From a virus: DNA of 64,000 nt. Made by a program: the position numbers and the translations under genes. The DNA lies in the IMG/VR virus record IMGVR_UViG_3300036800_000073, positions 1-64,000 of that record; one strand, given 5' to 3'. This document shows positions 47,395 to 55,717 of the stretch, one piece after another (within the stretch, counting starts at the first letter, position 1; every line of letters begins with the position of its first letter). The notes under the pieces are model-generated. The model did no database searches. It was given only the letters and a program-made list of their open reading frames with translations, and had not been told where the DNA came from.

Positions 47395-47836
47395 TCTTGA
47401 TTACTGGTCGGCTTCGCAATGGGCGCTCGATGCGGGAGTGAATGAGACGCGGACGCTGCACGGGCTCACAATCATTATTGAGAATCCGCAGTATTCCATG
47501 CGCGAAGGCTGGGGTTGGATGTCCGCGGCTCCGGCAGATTACGGCTATATAGCCGGCACGGTGGGAGCTGATGGCGATGAGGTTGATTGTTACGTCGGGC
47601 CAAACCCGCGCAGCCAAAACGTTTTCATTGTGGATCAAAACCGTCGAGGCGGCGCGGAGTTCGATGAACACAAAGTCATGCTCAATTATGATTCTGCGGC
47701 GGACGCCAAGCGGGATTATCTCGATGGCCATACCGAGGGAGCTGATATCTTTCGTTCCCTCACGCCAGTCTCGCTCCGGATGCTCAAGCTCTGGTTGCGA
47801 CGCGGCGATATGACTAAGCCCTATAGCGAGGCGTGA
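47369..47836 (+). CDS. Inorganic pyrophosphatase-like phage protein
   Basis: 155 aa from MKPTVFANSLDYWSAS, an N terminus shared with the RelA-like and topoisomerase genes. GWMSAAPADYGYIAGTVGAD, GDEVDCYVGPNPRSQNVFIV and EFDEHKVMLNYDSAADAKRD match the InPase-like domain found in phage polyvalent proteins (DGDEVDCYVG corresponds to the PPase metal site D.D..D). It may hydrolyse PPi or a related phosphoanhydride. Confidence 0.75.
   Translation: MKPTVFANSLDYWSASQWALDAGVNETRTLHGLTIIIENPQYSMREGWGWMSAAPADYGYIAGTVGADGDEVDCYVGPNPRSQNVFIVDQNRRGGAEFDEHKVMLNYDSAADAKRDYLDGHTEGADIFRSLTPVSLRMLKLWLRRGDMTKPYSEA
47468..47482. repeat. Dispersed AT-rich palindrome ACAATCATTATTGAG
   Basis: A copy of the palindrome inside the pyrophosphatase-like coding region (encodes ...LTIIIEN), so it must be tolerated within a protein. 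Confidence 0.5.
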
Positions 47837-47838
47837 CC

Positions 47839-49164
47839 ATGCGAGCGATCTTCGCCAACTCCTTGGACGTGATGCTCGATGGTTTTGAAGAATCGGAACA
47901 TCCGCGAGCGGGCGAAGGTCCGGAGGGCGGACAGTTTGTCGCCAAGGGCGGCTCGGCTCCGGCTGCAAAACATCGCGTGCATAACAAGTATGGCGAAGTG
48001 GGAGAGAAGTTCACCGCCACGATGGGCGCGAAACACCTGAAACCGGGCGATGTCTTAGCGGAGAATGAGCAAGGGCGGGCGCTGAAGGTTCTCAGCCTTG
48101 GACCAAAGACCTCCACGGGCGGGCAGTGGTACAACTTCGAAGTCGTTAATGCGGAAGCCGAACAGACCGGAGGCAAAGGATCGAAGTCGGCCCACCTGGT
48201 CGCTGCGCCAGCGGATCGCGAACAGTGGCCGGAGCACATCAAGAAGCTGGTGGTTCCGCCTGCATGGACCGGCGTTAAGATTGCGCAGAATCCCGATGCC
48301 GATTTGCTGGTGATCGGAAAAGACAAAGCCGGTCGCGATCAATATGTCTACTCGGAAAAGTTCTCGAAGTCGCAAGCGGCTTTGAAGTTCGCCCGCATGG
48401 AGGGACTGCGCAAGGATCGGCCACTCATCGAGGGCCAGCTCGCAGAGCTTCGCAAGAGCACTGAGCCAGGCAAACGCGATCATGCCGACTGCGCCATCCT
48501 GGTTATGAAAATGGGCGTTCGCCCCGGCAGCGATACCGATACGAAGGCGAAAGTCAAAGCCTATGGAGCCACGACGCTTGAAGGCAAGCATGTCGTAGAC
48601 GAAGGCGGAGCGGTGTTCTTGCGTTTCGTAGCCAAGAAAGGCATCTCGCTGAATTTGCCGGTCGAGGATAAGGCGCTGGCGGCGACGCTCACCAAGCGAG
48701 CGAAGAAAGCGGGCCCCGATGGGCGCATCTTCGGCGACGTTCGCGATGGCTCATTGCTCGACTTCGTGCATGGCCTGGATCACGGCGGCTATAAGACGAA
48801 AGACTTTCGCACGGCGCTGGCGAATGACTTGGCGGCTCAAGCGATCAAAGGAGTCGCGAGGCCGGTAGACGCGAAGACATACAAGAAAGCGGTTCGTGAA
48901 GTGGCGCTCAAAGTATCGAGCAGGCTTGGCAATACGCCAACGGTTGCGCTCCAGTCCTACATCCATCCCGCTCTCTTCGCGCCGTGGCAGGGCGCAATGG
49001 CCGTAGTTCAGAAAAAGGGTGAGGCTCCGAAAGCCTCATCAGGTAAACCGGTAGAGAAGCTGTCCAGCAAGTCGCCGACTCCGGCCGCAGCCGGCCTGAA
49101 TGCCGCGCAAAAAGCCTGGGCGACACGGCGAGCCGCGCGGGAGGCACAGAATGCCGCAGCCTGA
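47839..49164 (+). CDS. DNA topoisomerase IB
   Basis: 441 aa. The N-terminal tag FANSLDVMLDG..ES.HPR is followed by GGQFVAKGGS. The poxvirus/bacterial topo IB core follows: LVVPPAWTGVKIAQNPD, GRDQYVYSEKF, MGVRPGSDTDTKAK (catalytic Arg), HGLDHGGYKTKDFRTALA (His/Arg region) and LGNTPTVALQSYIHPALF with the nucleophilic Tyr. It relaxes supercoils through a 3'-phosphotyrosine. Phage topo IB is uncommon. The C-terminal tail has NAAQKAWATRR, as in the ligase. I used the ATG with GAGG 7 bases upstream; a GTG at 47833 is possible. Confidence 0.88.
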   Translation: MRAIFANSLDVMLDGFEESEHPRAGEGPEGGQFVAKGGSAPAAKHRVHNKYGEVGEKFTATMGAKHLKPGDVLAENEQGRALKVLSLGPKTSTGGQWYNFEVVNAEAEQTGGKGSKSAHLVAAPADREQWPEHIKKLVVPPAWTGVKIAQNPDADLLVIGKDKAGRDQYVYSEKFSKSQAALKFARMEGLRKDRPLIEGQLAELRKSTEPGKRDHADCAILVMKMGVRPGSDTDTKAKVKAYGATTLEGKHVVDEGGAVFLRFVAKKGISLNLPVEDKALAATLTKRAKKAGPDGRIFGDVRDGSLLDFVHGLDHGGYKTKDFRTALANDLAAQAIKGVARPVDAKTYKKAVREVALKVSSRLGNTPTVALQSYIHPALFAPWQGAMAVVQKKGEAPKASSGKPVEKLSSKSPTPAAAGLNAAQKAWATRRAAREAQNAAA

Positions 49165-49324
49165 TTCCCTTCCCGATATTCACTTTGGCAGCGCCGAGGC
49201 AGCATCGCTTGATTGGCGCAAATACAAGGATGATTCTCCCGATGACGATGAAGAGTTGGAGCACACGCCGCCGAGTATCGTCGCCATGCTCGGATTCGAT
49301 CCCCGTGAGGCCGAAGACGGATGA
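49151..49324 (+). CDS. 57-residue acidic protein
   Basis: From MPQPDSLPDIHFGSAEAAS; very acidic (DDSPDDDEELE). Overlaps the topoisomerase end by 14 bases. Function unknown. Confidence 0.55.
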   Translation: MPQPDSLPDIHFGSAEAASLDWRKYKDDSPDDDEELEHTPPSIVAMLGFDPREAEDG

Positions 49325-49337
49325 TCGCGAGGTCCAC

Positions 49338-49535
49338 ATGTCTGTCGAGATTGATGCCAACACCATCACCATCAATGGGAAGCATCTGGCGGTGAATGTG
49401 TTTTATGCCATCATGGACACCAGCTCAAGGCAACGCACCTTGTGGCAGTTCATCGAAAAGGATGGCGAGATTCAAGCTGTCGCTTATAGCGAGCGGCAAG
49501 TGATCTGGATCGATCATGGAGTCAATGAAGACTGA
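49338..49535 (+). CDS. Hypothetical small protein
   Basis: 65 aa from MSVEIDANTITINGKHL with GAGG upstream. Beta-rich. Its TGA shares a base with the MuF-like start. Confidence 0.6.
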   Translation: MSVEIDANTITINGKHLAVNVFYAIMDTSSRQRTLWQFIEKDGEIQAVAYSERQVIWIDHGVNED

Positions 49536-50398
49536 TGGCCGAGCCGTTTCATCCGCTGCGGCGCATCGAGATCGCATATCGCAAAGCTATCTTCGATGCA
49601 CTGCGCCAAATGGTCGAGATCAGGATCGAGGACGGGAGCGAAGGCCAGTGGCTCGCGGATCTGATCGGGCTCGCGCACAGTAAAGAGCTGGCGCAGATCG
49701 GCGCAGCTATCGCGGCGCGGATGGTGCGCTGGGTCAATGTCGAGAATGCCAAGAGCTGGCGATATGCATCGCGACAGTCGCAACGGTCGCAGATGCTTTA
49801 CCGGCTACTCCAAGAGGAAATGTCGGGCACGGTCGGAACCCGCGTACAGCAAATCGTCCGCGAGAATGCCACACTGATCTCTTCGATTCCCTATACGGTC
49901 GCCGGAGAGCTGACCAACGAGATCATGGCGGCACAGCAGACCGGCGCAAGGCACGAAGTGATCGCGCGCATGATGCGCAACCGCTTTCCAATTCTGGCCC
50001 GTCATCGCGTGGCGCTGATCGCCCGCACGGAGACAAGTAAGGCAAGCACGGCACTGACGCGGGCCAGGTCGGAGGACCTGGGACTAAGTTGGTTCGTGTG
50101 GAAGACCTCGCATGATGTCCGCGTGCGGCCCGCGCACGAGCACATGGAAGATGTAGTGTGTTCGTGGAACGATTTGCCGTCGCCCGAGGCATTGGTTCAC
50201 ATTCGCAGCAAGCTGGGGAAATACGCACCAGGAGACGCTCCAAATTGCCGCTGTTATCCGGCTCCGGTGTTGTCGCTAGAAGACTTGTATCGCAATGGAA
50301 GTGAACGGCGGAAAGTCTACGCCAACGGAAACATTCAACGCATGACCCGCGCGCAGTTTGCGCGGCTGTCAGGAATCGAAGCGCGGGTCGCCGCATAG
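49535..50398 (+). CDS. MuF-like minor head protein
   Basis: 287 aa. The C-terminal half matches the SPP1 gp7/Mu F family: RVALIARTETSKASTALTRA, FVWKTSHDVRVRPAHEHMED and PGDAPNCRCYPAPVL (the R.C.C.. loop). The N-terminal half is helical. It binds portal and capsid inside the prohead and may be ejected with the DNA. Position after the portal cluster is typical. Confidence 0.88.
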   Translation: MAEPFHPLRRIEIAYRKAIFDALRQMVEIRIEDGSEGQWLADLIGLAHSKELAQIGAAIAARMVRWVNVENAKSWRYASRQSQRSQMLYRLLQEEMSGTVGTRVQQIVRENATLISSIPYTVAGELTNEIMAAQQTGARHEVIARMMRNRFPILARHRVALIARTETSKASTALTRARSEDLGLSWFVWKTSHDVRVRPAHEHMEDVVCSWNDLPSPEALVHIRSKLGKYAPGDAPNCRCYPAPVLSLEDLYRNGSERRKVYANGNIQRMTRAQFARLSGIEARVAA

Positions 50399-50408
50399 GA
50401 GATGTCGT

Positions 50409-51254
50409 ATGAAACGTTCGACGATAATCGTTAGTTTCGCAGCTCTGGTCTGCGTTCTTGGAATGTCCGGGTTCGCGTATTTTGGGGGACAGGCCGGGAG
50501 CGTTGCCTCCAATCCAGCACCGACCGCAAACGTGATCGCCAAGTACACCACCGCGCAGCAAGGTGTTCCGATCCTCACTCCGTCGCTATTGTCCGACAAT
50601 GGAACCACGCTGTCCTACAACGGCACCCCGGTCGCGGGCGGCACCGCATATGCCAACATCTATAGCGCGGGCGGAGGCACTGCTCAGGCACAGACCATGA
50701 CTCCCTCTCCTGCGCTGCCGGCTTTGCTGTCTGGCATCGGCGTGATTTGGGCACCGACCGCGGCCAACACCGCTGCTGCTCCAACCTTGGCGATCAGCGG
50801 CCTGACGGCGAAGCCCATTACCAAATGCGGGACGGCGGCGCTGGTCGCAAACGACATTGTGACAACTGCGCTGGCTGTCGGTTATTACGATGGAACGGAA
50901 TTCCAACTGTTGAATCCGCAGGCTTCCGGCTGTCCTCGCTCTGCCTATGCCACCACTACGAATTGCACCAGTTCGGCGTCTCCGGCAGTCTGCGCCGCTG
51001 CCGCCGCTGGGTCAGTCGTCGTCGCCGCTGCCGATACTACAATTGTCGTGGATACCACAGCGGTTACGGCTAACAGCCAAATTATCGTGCAAGAGGATGC
51101 CAGCCTAGGTGCCAGGCTGAGTGTGACCTGTAACGCGACAGCAGCCACCGCGCCGCCCGTTGTAACCGCGCGAACCGCCGCAACGAGCTTCACCATCACG
51201 ACCACCGTGCCCATCGCGAATCCGCGCTGCCTCAGTTATTTCATCGTCAACTAA
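50409..51254 (+). CDS. Secreted/virion beta-rich protein with signal peptide
   Basis: 281 aa. MKRSTIIVSFAALVCVLGMS and GFAYFGG form a signal peptide-like N terminus. The mature part is Ala/Thr/Val-rich beta structure (VWAPTAANTAAAPTLAISGL, YYDGTEFQLLNPQ) with six or more Cys. That NPQ block is common in phage fibre-associated proteins. It may be exported to the envelope or be a cleaved virion protein. Start with AGGAG upstream. Confidence 0.6.
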   Translation: MKRSTIIVSFAALVCVLGMSGFAYFGGQAGSVASNPAPTANVIAKYTTAQQGVPILTPSLLSDNGTTLSYNGTPVAGGTAYANIYSAGGGTAQAQTMTPSPALPALLSGIGVIWAPTAANTAAAPTLAISGLTAKPITKCGTAALVANDIVTTALAVGYYDGTEFQLLNPQASGCPRSAYATTTNCTSSASPAVCAAAAAGSVVVAAADTTIVVDTTAVTANSQIIVQEDASLGARLSVTCNATAATAPPVVTARTAATSFTITTTVPIANPRCLSYFIVN

Positions 51255-51255
51255 A

Positions 51256-51390
51256 ATGCGATTCCGCTTTGTGTTCGCCTGGTACGACTTTTGGATGGGA
51301 GCTTACTTCGATATCGCCAGGCGAAAGCTCTATATTTTGCCGATTCCATGCGTCGGAATCGTAATCGAATGGACAAAGCCATGCCGCTAA
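51256..51390 (+). CDS. 44-residue conserved phage peptide
   Basis: MRFRFVFAWYDFWMGAYFDI then ARRKLYILPIPCVGIVIEW. I recognise this as a small, widely conserved phage protein with two amphipathic or membrane-associated strands. ATG one base after the upstream TAA; it overlaps the next gene by 10 bases. Confidence 0.75.
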   Translation: MRFRFVFAWYDFWMGAYFDIARRKLYILPIPCVGIVIEWTKPCR

Positions 51391-51755
51391 CGAATAAGGG
51401 CGAATCGATCTTGCATTCGATGGAAGCCAGCTATCCATCCGAAGAGAAAGCCGAACAGGTGTTCTATGCCAGCCGCAATGCTGGCACGATAACCGGCGTG
51501 GATACCGCGCCAGAAGGAGTTACCGCCATGGAAGGTCATCGCATCGACGATCTTGGCAAGTCCACATTACACGCCGCCGACAGCGAGGGTCTTCGTGTCA
51601 AAAACCTGGGCGAGTCGGTTCTTCATGCTGACCAGCATGGTGCGGTCGATGCAGCCTTTCAGAGTCCGGGCGGCAACTCCGGGGCGCTGATCTCGCCCGC
51701 GCCGGGTTTGGGCATGTCAGCTTATCAAAGCCCCAAGGTTCCGGACGGCAACTAG
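51381..51755 (+). CDS. Conserved phage head-operon protein
   Basis: 124 aa from MPLTNKGESILHSMEASYPS. EEKAEQVFYASRNAGTITGV is the hallmark of a short conserved phage domain (KKG..I...M...YG..KGE.VFYAS.N.G.I.GV). The rest is a Gly/Ser-rich tail with repeats of the form DLGKS.LHA and NLGESVLHA. Possibly a head or scaffold-associated protein. Confidence 0.7.
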   Translation: MPLTNKGESILHSMEASYPSEEKAEQVFYASRNAGTITGVDTAPEGVTAMEGHRIDDLGKSTLHAADSEGLRVKNLGESVLHADQHGAVDAAFQSPGGNSGALISPAPGLGMSAYQSPKVPDGN

Positions 51756-51855
51756 AGACGACTGACTCGCTATGCCGTAGACGCCGATCGGGGCGGCGGA
51801 TGACCGCGCTGGTACGCGGCTGCGCGGCGTAACCCAGGAGATGGCGGGGCGAGAG
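51756..51855. other. Short gap, nothing recognised
   Basis: About 100 bases without a gene; GC-rich, no clear terminator. Confidence 0.3.
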
Positions 51856-52278
51856 ATGACTGCAATTAGACATGAGGATGGAGACGAGTGCCCACTTGAT
51901 CTCGGCAGAAGGTTTGATGAATTACTCAGCGATCTAGCTGAGAAGCATAGGCAAAACCGTAACGACATCCACCAGCTCCGGAATGAGCAGCAGAAACTGG
52001 CGCTAAAGCACTCAGATTTGGAGGGCATTCTGGCTCCAATCACTGGTAAGGATGGAAAGAAGGGTGTTTTGGACACTCTCATAGCAGCCGTGGATAGCTT
52101 GAGAAACACGGTGGAGTCACTGAACCTGTCGCGAGCCGAACAGGCTGGCATTGACAAGCAGGAGCAGAAGACCACGAAACGTGACCGCTTCTTGATTGGT
52201 AGCGGGCTGGCGCTGATCGTGGCGCTGATTCCCTTCCTTGTGGTTCTTATCCAGCGACTATTTCCGGCCGGCAAGTAA
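51856..52278 (+). CDS. Coiled-coil protein with C-terminal membrane span (XhlA-like?)
   Basis: 140 aa (or 145 from the ATG at 51841). A heptad-like helix (NDIHQLRNEQQKLALKHSDL) precedes one C-terminal hydrophobic span (FLIGSGLALIVALIPFLVVL) and a short basic end. This is the layout of XhlA-type lysis accessory proteins, but a membrane-anchored neck or injection protein is also possible. Confidence 0.6.
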   Translation: MTAIRHEDGDECPLDLGRRFDELLSDLAEKHRQNRNDIHQLRNEQQKLALKHSDLEGILAPITGKDGKKGVLDTLIAAVDSLRNTVESLNLSRAEQAGIDKQEQKTTKRDRFLIGSGLALIVALIPFLVVLIQRLFPAGK

Positions 52279-52303
52279 ACCATTCCCGAAGGAGACTTGA
52301 TTT

Positions 52304-52882
52304 ATGGAGCACATCAATCCAGGCACTTCCGCATTCACGTCTCCCGAGATCGCGCCGTATCGCGCGACCGCTGCGGAGCCCTTTCGCCAAGAACAGGCGC
52401 AGGATGCTTTTCATTCCGCCTACGATGGAGCGCCGATCCCGGTCAGCTCTCACATGCCCATCTTTCGTACCGCGGCCATGGTGGACGACTTCAACGAGTC
52501 GATGACGGATGGAACCAGTGAGGGCGCAAAGAAGGCGTGGGAGTCGCGCGAGCGCGGCGCAACCGAACCGGTGACTGTCGCAAAGGGAACCGCGCCAGCA
52601 CCGGGAACGAAGATTCGACCTCCGAGCGATACGGAAAGAGCGGAGGCGCGGGCGGAGTTCCCAGAGGCCGCAGCCAAAGCCGATACGAAGCTCTCCGCGC
52701 ACAAGTGGCCTACCGAAGAAGAAGAGACGGCCAAGCACGCGGAGTATCTCGATCCCAAGCCTGATCCAGACGATCCCGATCAGGAACACGCGGCGGCACA
52801 CGCTGCATTCCTCAAGAAACAACGCGGCGAGGGACATAAGGAATACGCGGCGCAGGATGCGCTGCATCGCGGCAAAGAATAA
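52304..52882 (+). CDS. Hypothetical head-operon protein
   Basis: 192 aa with AAGGAGA upstream. Contains DGTSEGAKKAWESRERG, a motif shared with 53147-53416 and with two enzyme tails. The C-terminal half is Glu/Lys/Ala-rich, likely helical or disordered. Function unknown. Confidence 0.62.
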   Translation: MEHINPGTSAFTSPEIAPYRATAAEPFRQEQAQDAFHSAYDGAPIPVSSHMPIFRTAAMVDDFNESMTDGTSEGAKKAWESRERGATEPVTVAKGTAPAPGTKIRPPSDTERAEARAEFPEAAAKADTKLSAHKWPTEEEETAKHAEYLDPKPDPDDPDQEHAAAHAAFLKKQRGEGHKEYAAQDALHRGKE

Positions 52883-52893
52883 TCATTATTACC
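52878..52893. repeat. Dispersed AT-rich palindrome AATAATCATTATT
   Basis: A perfect 13-base copy overlapping the TAA stop of 52304-52882. Confidence 0.65.
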
Positions 52894-52918
52894 TCAACCT
52901 TTGGAGCGGAGCACCCCG

Positions 52919-53143
52919 ATGGTCCCCATCAACGGCGGCGGCTCTGCGTTCGAAGATGGCAGGCCGCATAGCGAACCTCTGGCAACCGATTCTGTGAGCG
53001 AGCGCCTGGGCCTGCGTCGCTCCGTATTGTCCATGCAGGCGGAACTAGCCGCACTATCGCCCGACGATCCCGAATTGGAAAGCAAGCGCCGAGCGCTGCA
53101 ACAGGCATACACCGTGCTGGGGTTTGCCGAGATGGGAGAGTAA
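52919..53143 (+). CDS. Hypothetical small protein
   Basis: 74 aa from MVPINGGGSAFEDG with GGAG upstream. A C-terminal helix (ELESKRRALQQAYTVLGF) resembles a coiled coil. Function unknown. Confidence 0.58.
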   Translation: MVPINGGGSAFEDGRPHSEPLATDSVSERLGLRRSVLSMQAELAALSPDDPELESKRRALQQAYTVLGFAEMGE

Positions 53144-53146
53144 ACC

Positions 53147-53416
53147 ATGCCGATCCATGGAGGCAGTTCCGCATATGACTCATCCACGATTCCAGGTGGC
53201 GAATCGCCGTATTCGATGTCCATTCCGGAGATGCAGCAAGATGGCACCAGTGAAGGTGCGATGAAAGCGTGGGAGCACCGGCAACGAGAGGAACGGCCAA
53301 CCCTCATGGGCGGTAGACCGATATCGCGAGAGCTGGCCGCGCAGCGCGAGATCGAAGAGGCGAACAGCAAGAGTCACCAGGCCAACGTGGCCCAGAAATG
53401 TGCTCGTAGGGTTTAG
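53147..53416 (+). CDS. Hypothetical small protein
   Basis: 89 aa. GGSSAYDSSTIPGG then DGTSEGAMKAWEHRQREE links it to 52304-52882. Basic C terminus. Probably a paralogue fragment of the same family. Confidence 0.58.
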   Translation: MPIHGGSSAYDSSTIPGGESPYSMSIPEMQQDGTSEGAMKAWEHRQREERPTLMGGRPISRELAAQREIEEANSKSHQANVAQKCARRV

Positions 53417-53449
53417 CGTTAGCGGTTATTAAAAAAAGGTTGGTGAGAT

Positions 53450-55060
53450 ATGCCGAAATACTATTCGCTACTCCTCACCACGCATATCTCGAAGACGCCG
53501 GAAGGTTATCTCATTTGCCGCGACGTTCCGATTTGCAGGAGCGGTTTTCAGTTATATCGCGGCAAAGAGCTGGTCAGGTTCCCCGGCTATCAGGCAAGTT
53601 GGGGCCTCGATCCGGAAACCATGTACAAGGTCCTCCGGCCGAAAGAAGAGGTCCTGCACCCGGACACGATTGCAAGTTTCAACGGCAAAACGGTCGTCAA
53701 CGAACATCCCGAAAAGGATGTTGTCTATATCGACAACGAAGGTGAACTGAATTGCGGTCACGCCCAGGATATCAAGCGTGGCGAAGACCTACCGCCTACC
53801 GAAGAGTTGCCCGAAGGCGCAGTGACGCTCGCTGCTGACTTGCATATCAAAGATCCGGAGTTGGTCGAAAAGATTTATCCCAAGGATGATCCGGCCAGCG
53901 GCGTACGCGACATCAGTTGCGGGTATTCCCTCAAGCTCAAGCGTTTGGCAGACGGAACGCTTGTCATGTATTGCATTCGCGGCAATCACATTGCCGTTGT
54001 AGAGAAAGGCAGAGCCGGAGAAATGATTGCGATTCAGGATTCGGTTCCCATCGAAACGATGGAAATCCTGGTTGCGATCGGAGATGCGGCACCGCCCGAA
54101 ATCAAGGAAAAGAGGACACCGATCATGAGTATTAGAGAGTTGATTTTCGGGCGCGGAGTCAAAGCAATCATGCCAGATGCCAGCCCGGATGAAGTGGCTT
54201 CCATGATGAAGGAAATGGAAGAGCCGGACAAGCGCGATGGAAAGCCAAAGCCTGCGAAGGACTCCATGGAAAAGCAGGACGAACTCGCCGCCGAACACCC
54301 TCATCGTGTCGCCGCGCACGCTGCGCTTGACCGCTGTCTGGACGCGCGCGGAGCCGACGATCATATGGGCAAGGATGCATTTGGGAAGCCTGCCCATCTT
54401 GACTCCCTGCAACGGGAATTGGCGAAGTTCATTGAGAAAGAAGAGGGTGCCTCTGCCGCTGCGGAGACCGCGAAGGCGGAGCCTGCCAAGGCCGAGCCCG
54501 AGCCGGAGCCCAAGGCCGAGCCGGAAGTGGATGCCGGACCTGCGCCGGAGATCGAGGAGTTGAAAGAGGAAGAACCTCCCAAGGAAGAAGAAGTCGAGCC
54601 GGAACGCGAGCCCGAAGGCGATGCGGACGCGGACGCGGAGCCAAGCGATCCGGAAGATGAAGAAGAGAAGCCCGCCACCGACGCCGAAGAGGTCAAGGAG
54701 CAAGGCGAGAGCGTGCTCAAGCAGGCCAACGATTCGGTACGTAACTATCTCCGAGCAACCAAGCCTCTGGTCGCCAGTATCGTTGCCAAGCCCAGGTCGA
54801 AGTGGACAGTGCCGGAAGCGACCATGGTGGACAGCTACAACAAAGCCGTCCGCAATGTCAACGAGGCTGGCCCTGCATACCGCGTGTTGGCCAAGCCGAA
54901 GGTCCCTTCCAGGATTCCACCACTGGCTAAGGATGCCGAGGCAGCGGCGGCTGCAAACAAGCTCGAAGAGGACAAGATCGCAGCATTCTACGAAGGCGTG
55001 CCGTGGGCGAAGGGCAAAGCAGTTCACGACGCCTATCTCAAAACGAAGGGAAGTAAATAA
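53450..55060 (+). CDS. Prohead protease-scaffold fusion (DUF2213)
   Basis: 536 aa. Residues 1-215 match the DUF2213 prohead protease (herpesvirus assemblin-like serine protease): TPEGYLICRDVPICRSGFQL, NGKTVVNEHPEKD with the His, and DISCGYSLKLK. Residues 290-400 are highly acidic, rich in Glu/Pro/Lys, as scaffolds are, and the end is helical. It would scaffold capsid assembly and then cleave itself and other head proteins. It lies before the decoration and capsid genes as expected. Confidence 0.85.
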   Translation: MPKYYSLLLTTHISKTPEGYLICRDVPICRSGFQLYRGKELVRFPGYQASWGLDPETMYKVLRPKEEVLHPDTIASFNGKTVVNEHPEKDVVYIDNEGELNCGHAQDIKRGEDLPPTEELPEGAVTLAADLHIKDPELVEKIYPKDDPASGVRDISCGYSLKLKRLADGTLVMYCIRGNHIAVVEKGRAGEMIAIQDSVPIETMEILVAIGDAAPPEIKEKRTPIMSIRELIFGRGVKAIMPDASPDEVASMMKEMEEPDKRDGKPKPAKDSMEKQDELAAEHPHRVAAHAALDRCLDARGADDHMGKDAFGKPAHLDSLQRELAKFIEKEEGASAAAETAKAEPAKAEPEPEPKAEPEVDAGPAPEIEELKEEEPPKEEEVEPEREPEGDADADAEPSDPEDEEEKPATDAEEVKEQGESVLKQANDSVRNYLRATKPLVASIVAKPRSKWTVPEATMVDSYNKAVRNVNEAGPAYRVLAKPKVPSRIPPLAKDAEAAAAANKLEEDKIAAFYEGVPWAKGKAVHDAYLKTKGSK

Positions 55061-55062
55061 CC

Positions 55063-55623
55063 ATGCCCGCAACAGTTATCCCCGTAAAGGGGCTCTACCT
55101 TGGCTTCGTAGGGAACGTCAGTAACGAGGGCTATTCCCTTCGTAAGCCGCGCCTGGTCCAAGCCGCCGATCCGAATCCTATCGCATTCGGCGAAACTTTG
55201 GTCCTGAACACCAACAACACCTACTCCAGCGTCAAGAGCTTCGTGGCCGGCGCTGGCATCGTCACAGCGGCTCTGGCCATGGGCATCGCAACCTCGAATG
55301 TGAATATCAATCCGACCTATGCCTCTGGCGGTTCCGGAAATGTGGCGACGGTCGGCGGCCAATTCGTTCAGGGTGCGATCTGTGACGCGCTGGTGCAAGG
55401 GACGCTCAACGTCTATTGCGCCAATGGCACGCCGACTGCTGGCGGCGCGGTATATTGCCGCGTGGCACTGAATGGTGCCATCCCCAATGGCGTCGTCGGC
55501 GGTCTGGAAGCCGTAGCCGATGGCGGCAATACGGTCCTGCTCACCAACTTCAAGTGGAGCACGGGCTATCTCGAAACCGATGGAAGCAGCCAGCTCACCA
55601 TCCTCACCAGGACCATCGCCTAA
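55063..55623 (+). CDS. Structural cement/head decoration protein
   Basis: 186 aa, beta-rich. Its place between prohead protease and major capsid gene, and the VAGAGIVTAALAMGIATSN and CRVALNGAIPNGVVGG blocks, fit the gp24-like structural cement family. It starts 2 bases after the protease stop. A strong terminator follows. Confidence 0.65.
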   Translation: MPATVIPVKGLYLGFVGNVSNEGYSLRKPRLVQAADPNPIAFGETLVLNTNNTYSSVKSFVAGAGIVTAALAMGIATSNVNINPTYASGGSGNVATVGGQFVQGAICDALVQGTLNVYCANGTPTAGGAVYCRVALNGAIPNGVVGGLEAVADGGNTVLLTNFKWSTGYLETDGSSQLTILTRTIA

Positions 55624-55653
55624 TCGCAGGCAATCAGTGGCCGCACTTCCCTG

Positions 55654-55678
55654 AAAGGGCTCCTTCGGGAGCCTTTTC
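55654..55678 (+). terminator. Rho-independent terminator with UUCG loop
   Basis: GGCTCC-TTCG-GGAGCC (55658-55673) flanked by AAA and TTTT. It sits before the major capsid gene and probably sets its level relative to upstream genes. Confidence 0.85.
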
Positions 55679-55717
55679 TATTTGGAACCCGCAGCTACAC
55701 AAAGGAGAAACAAAGCA

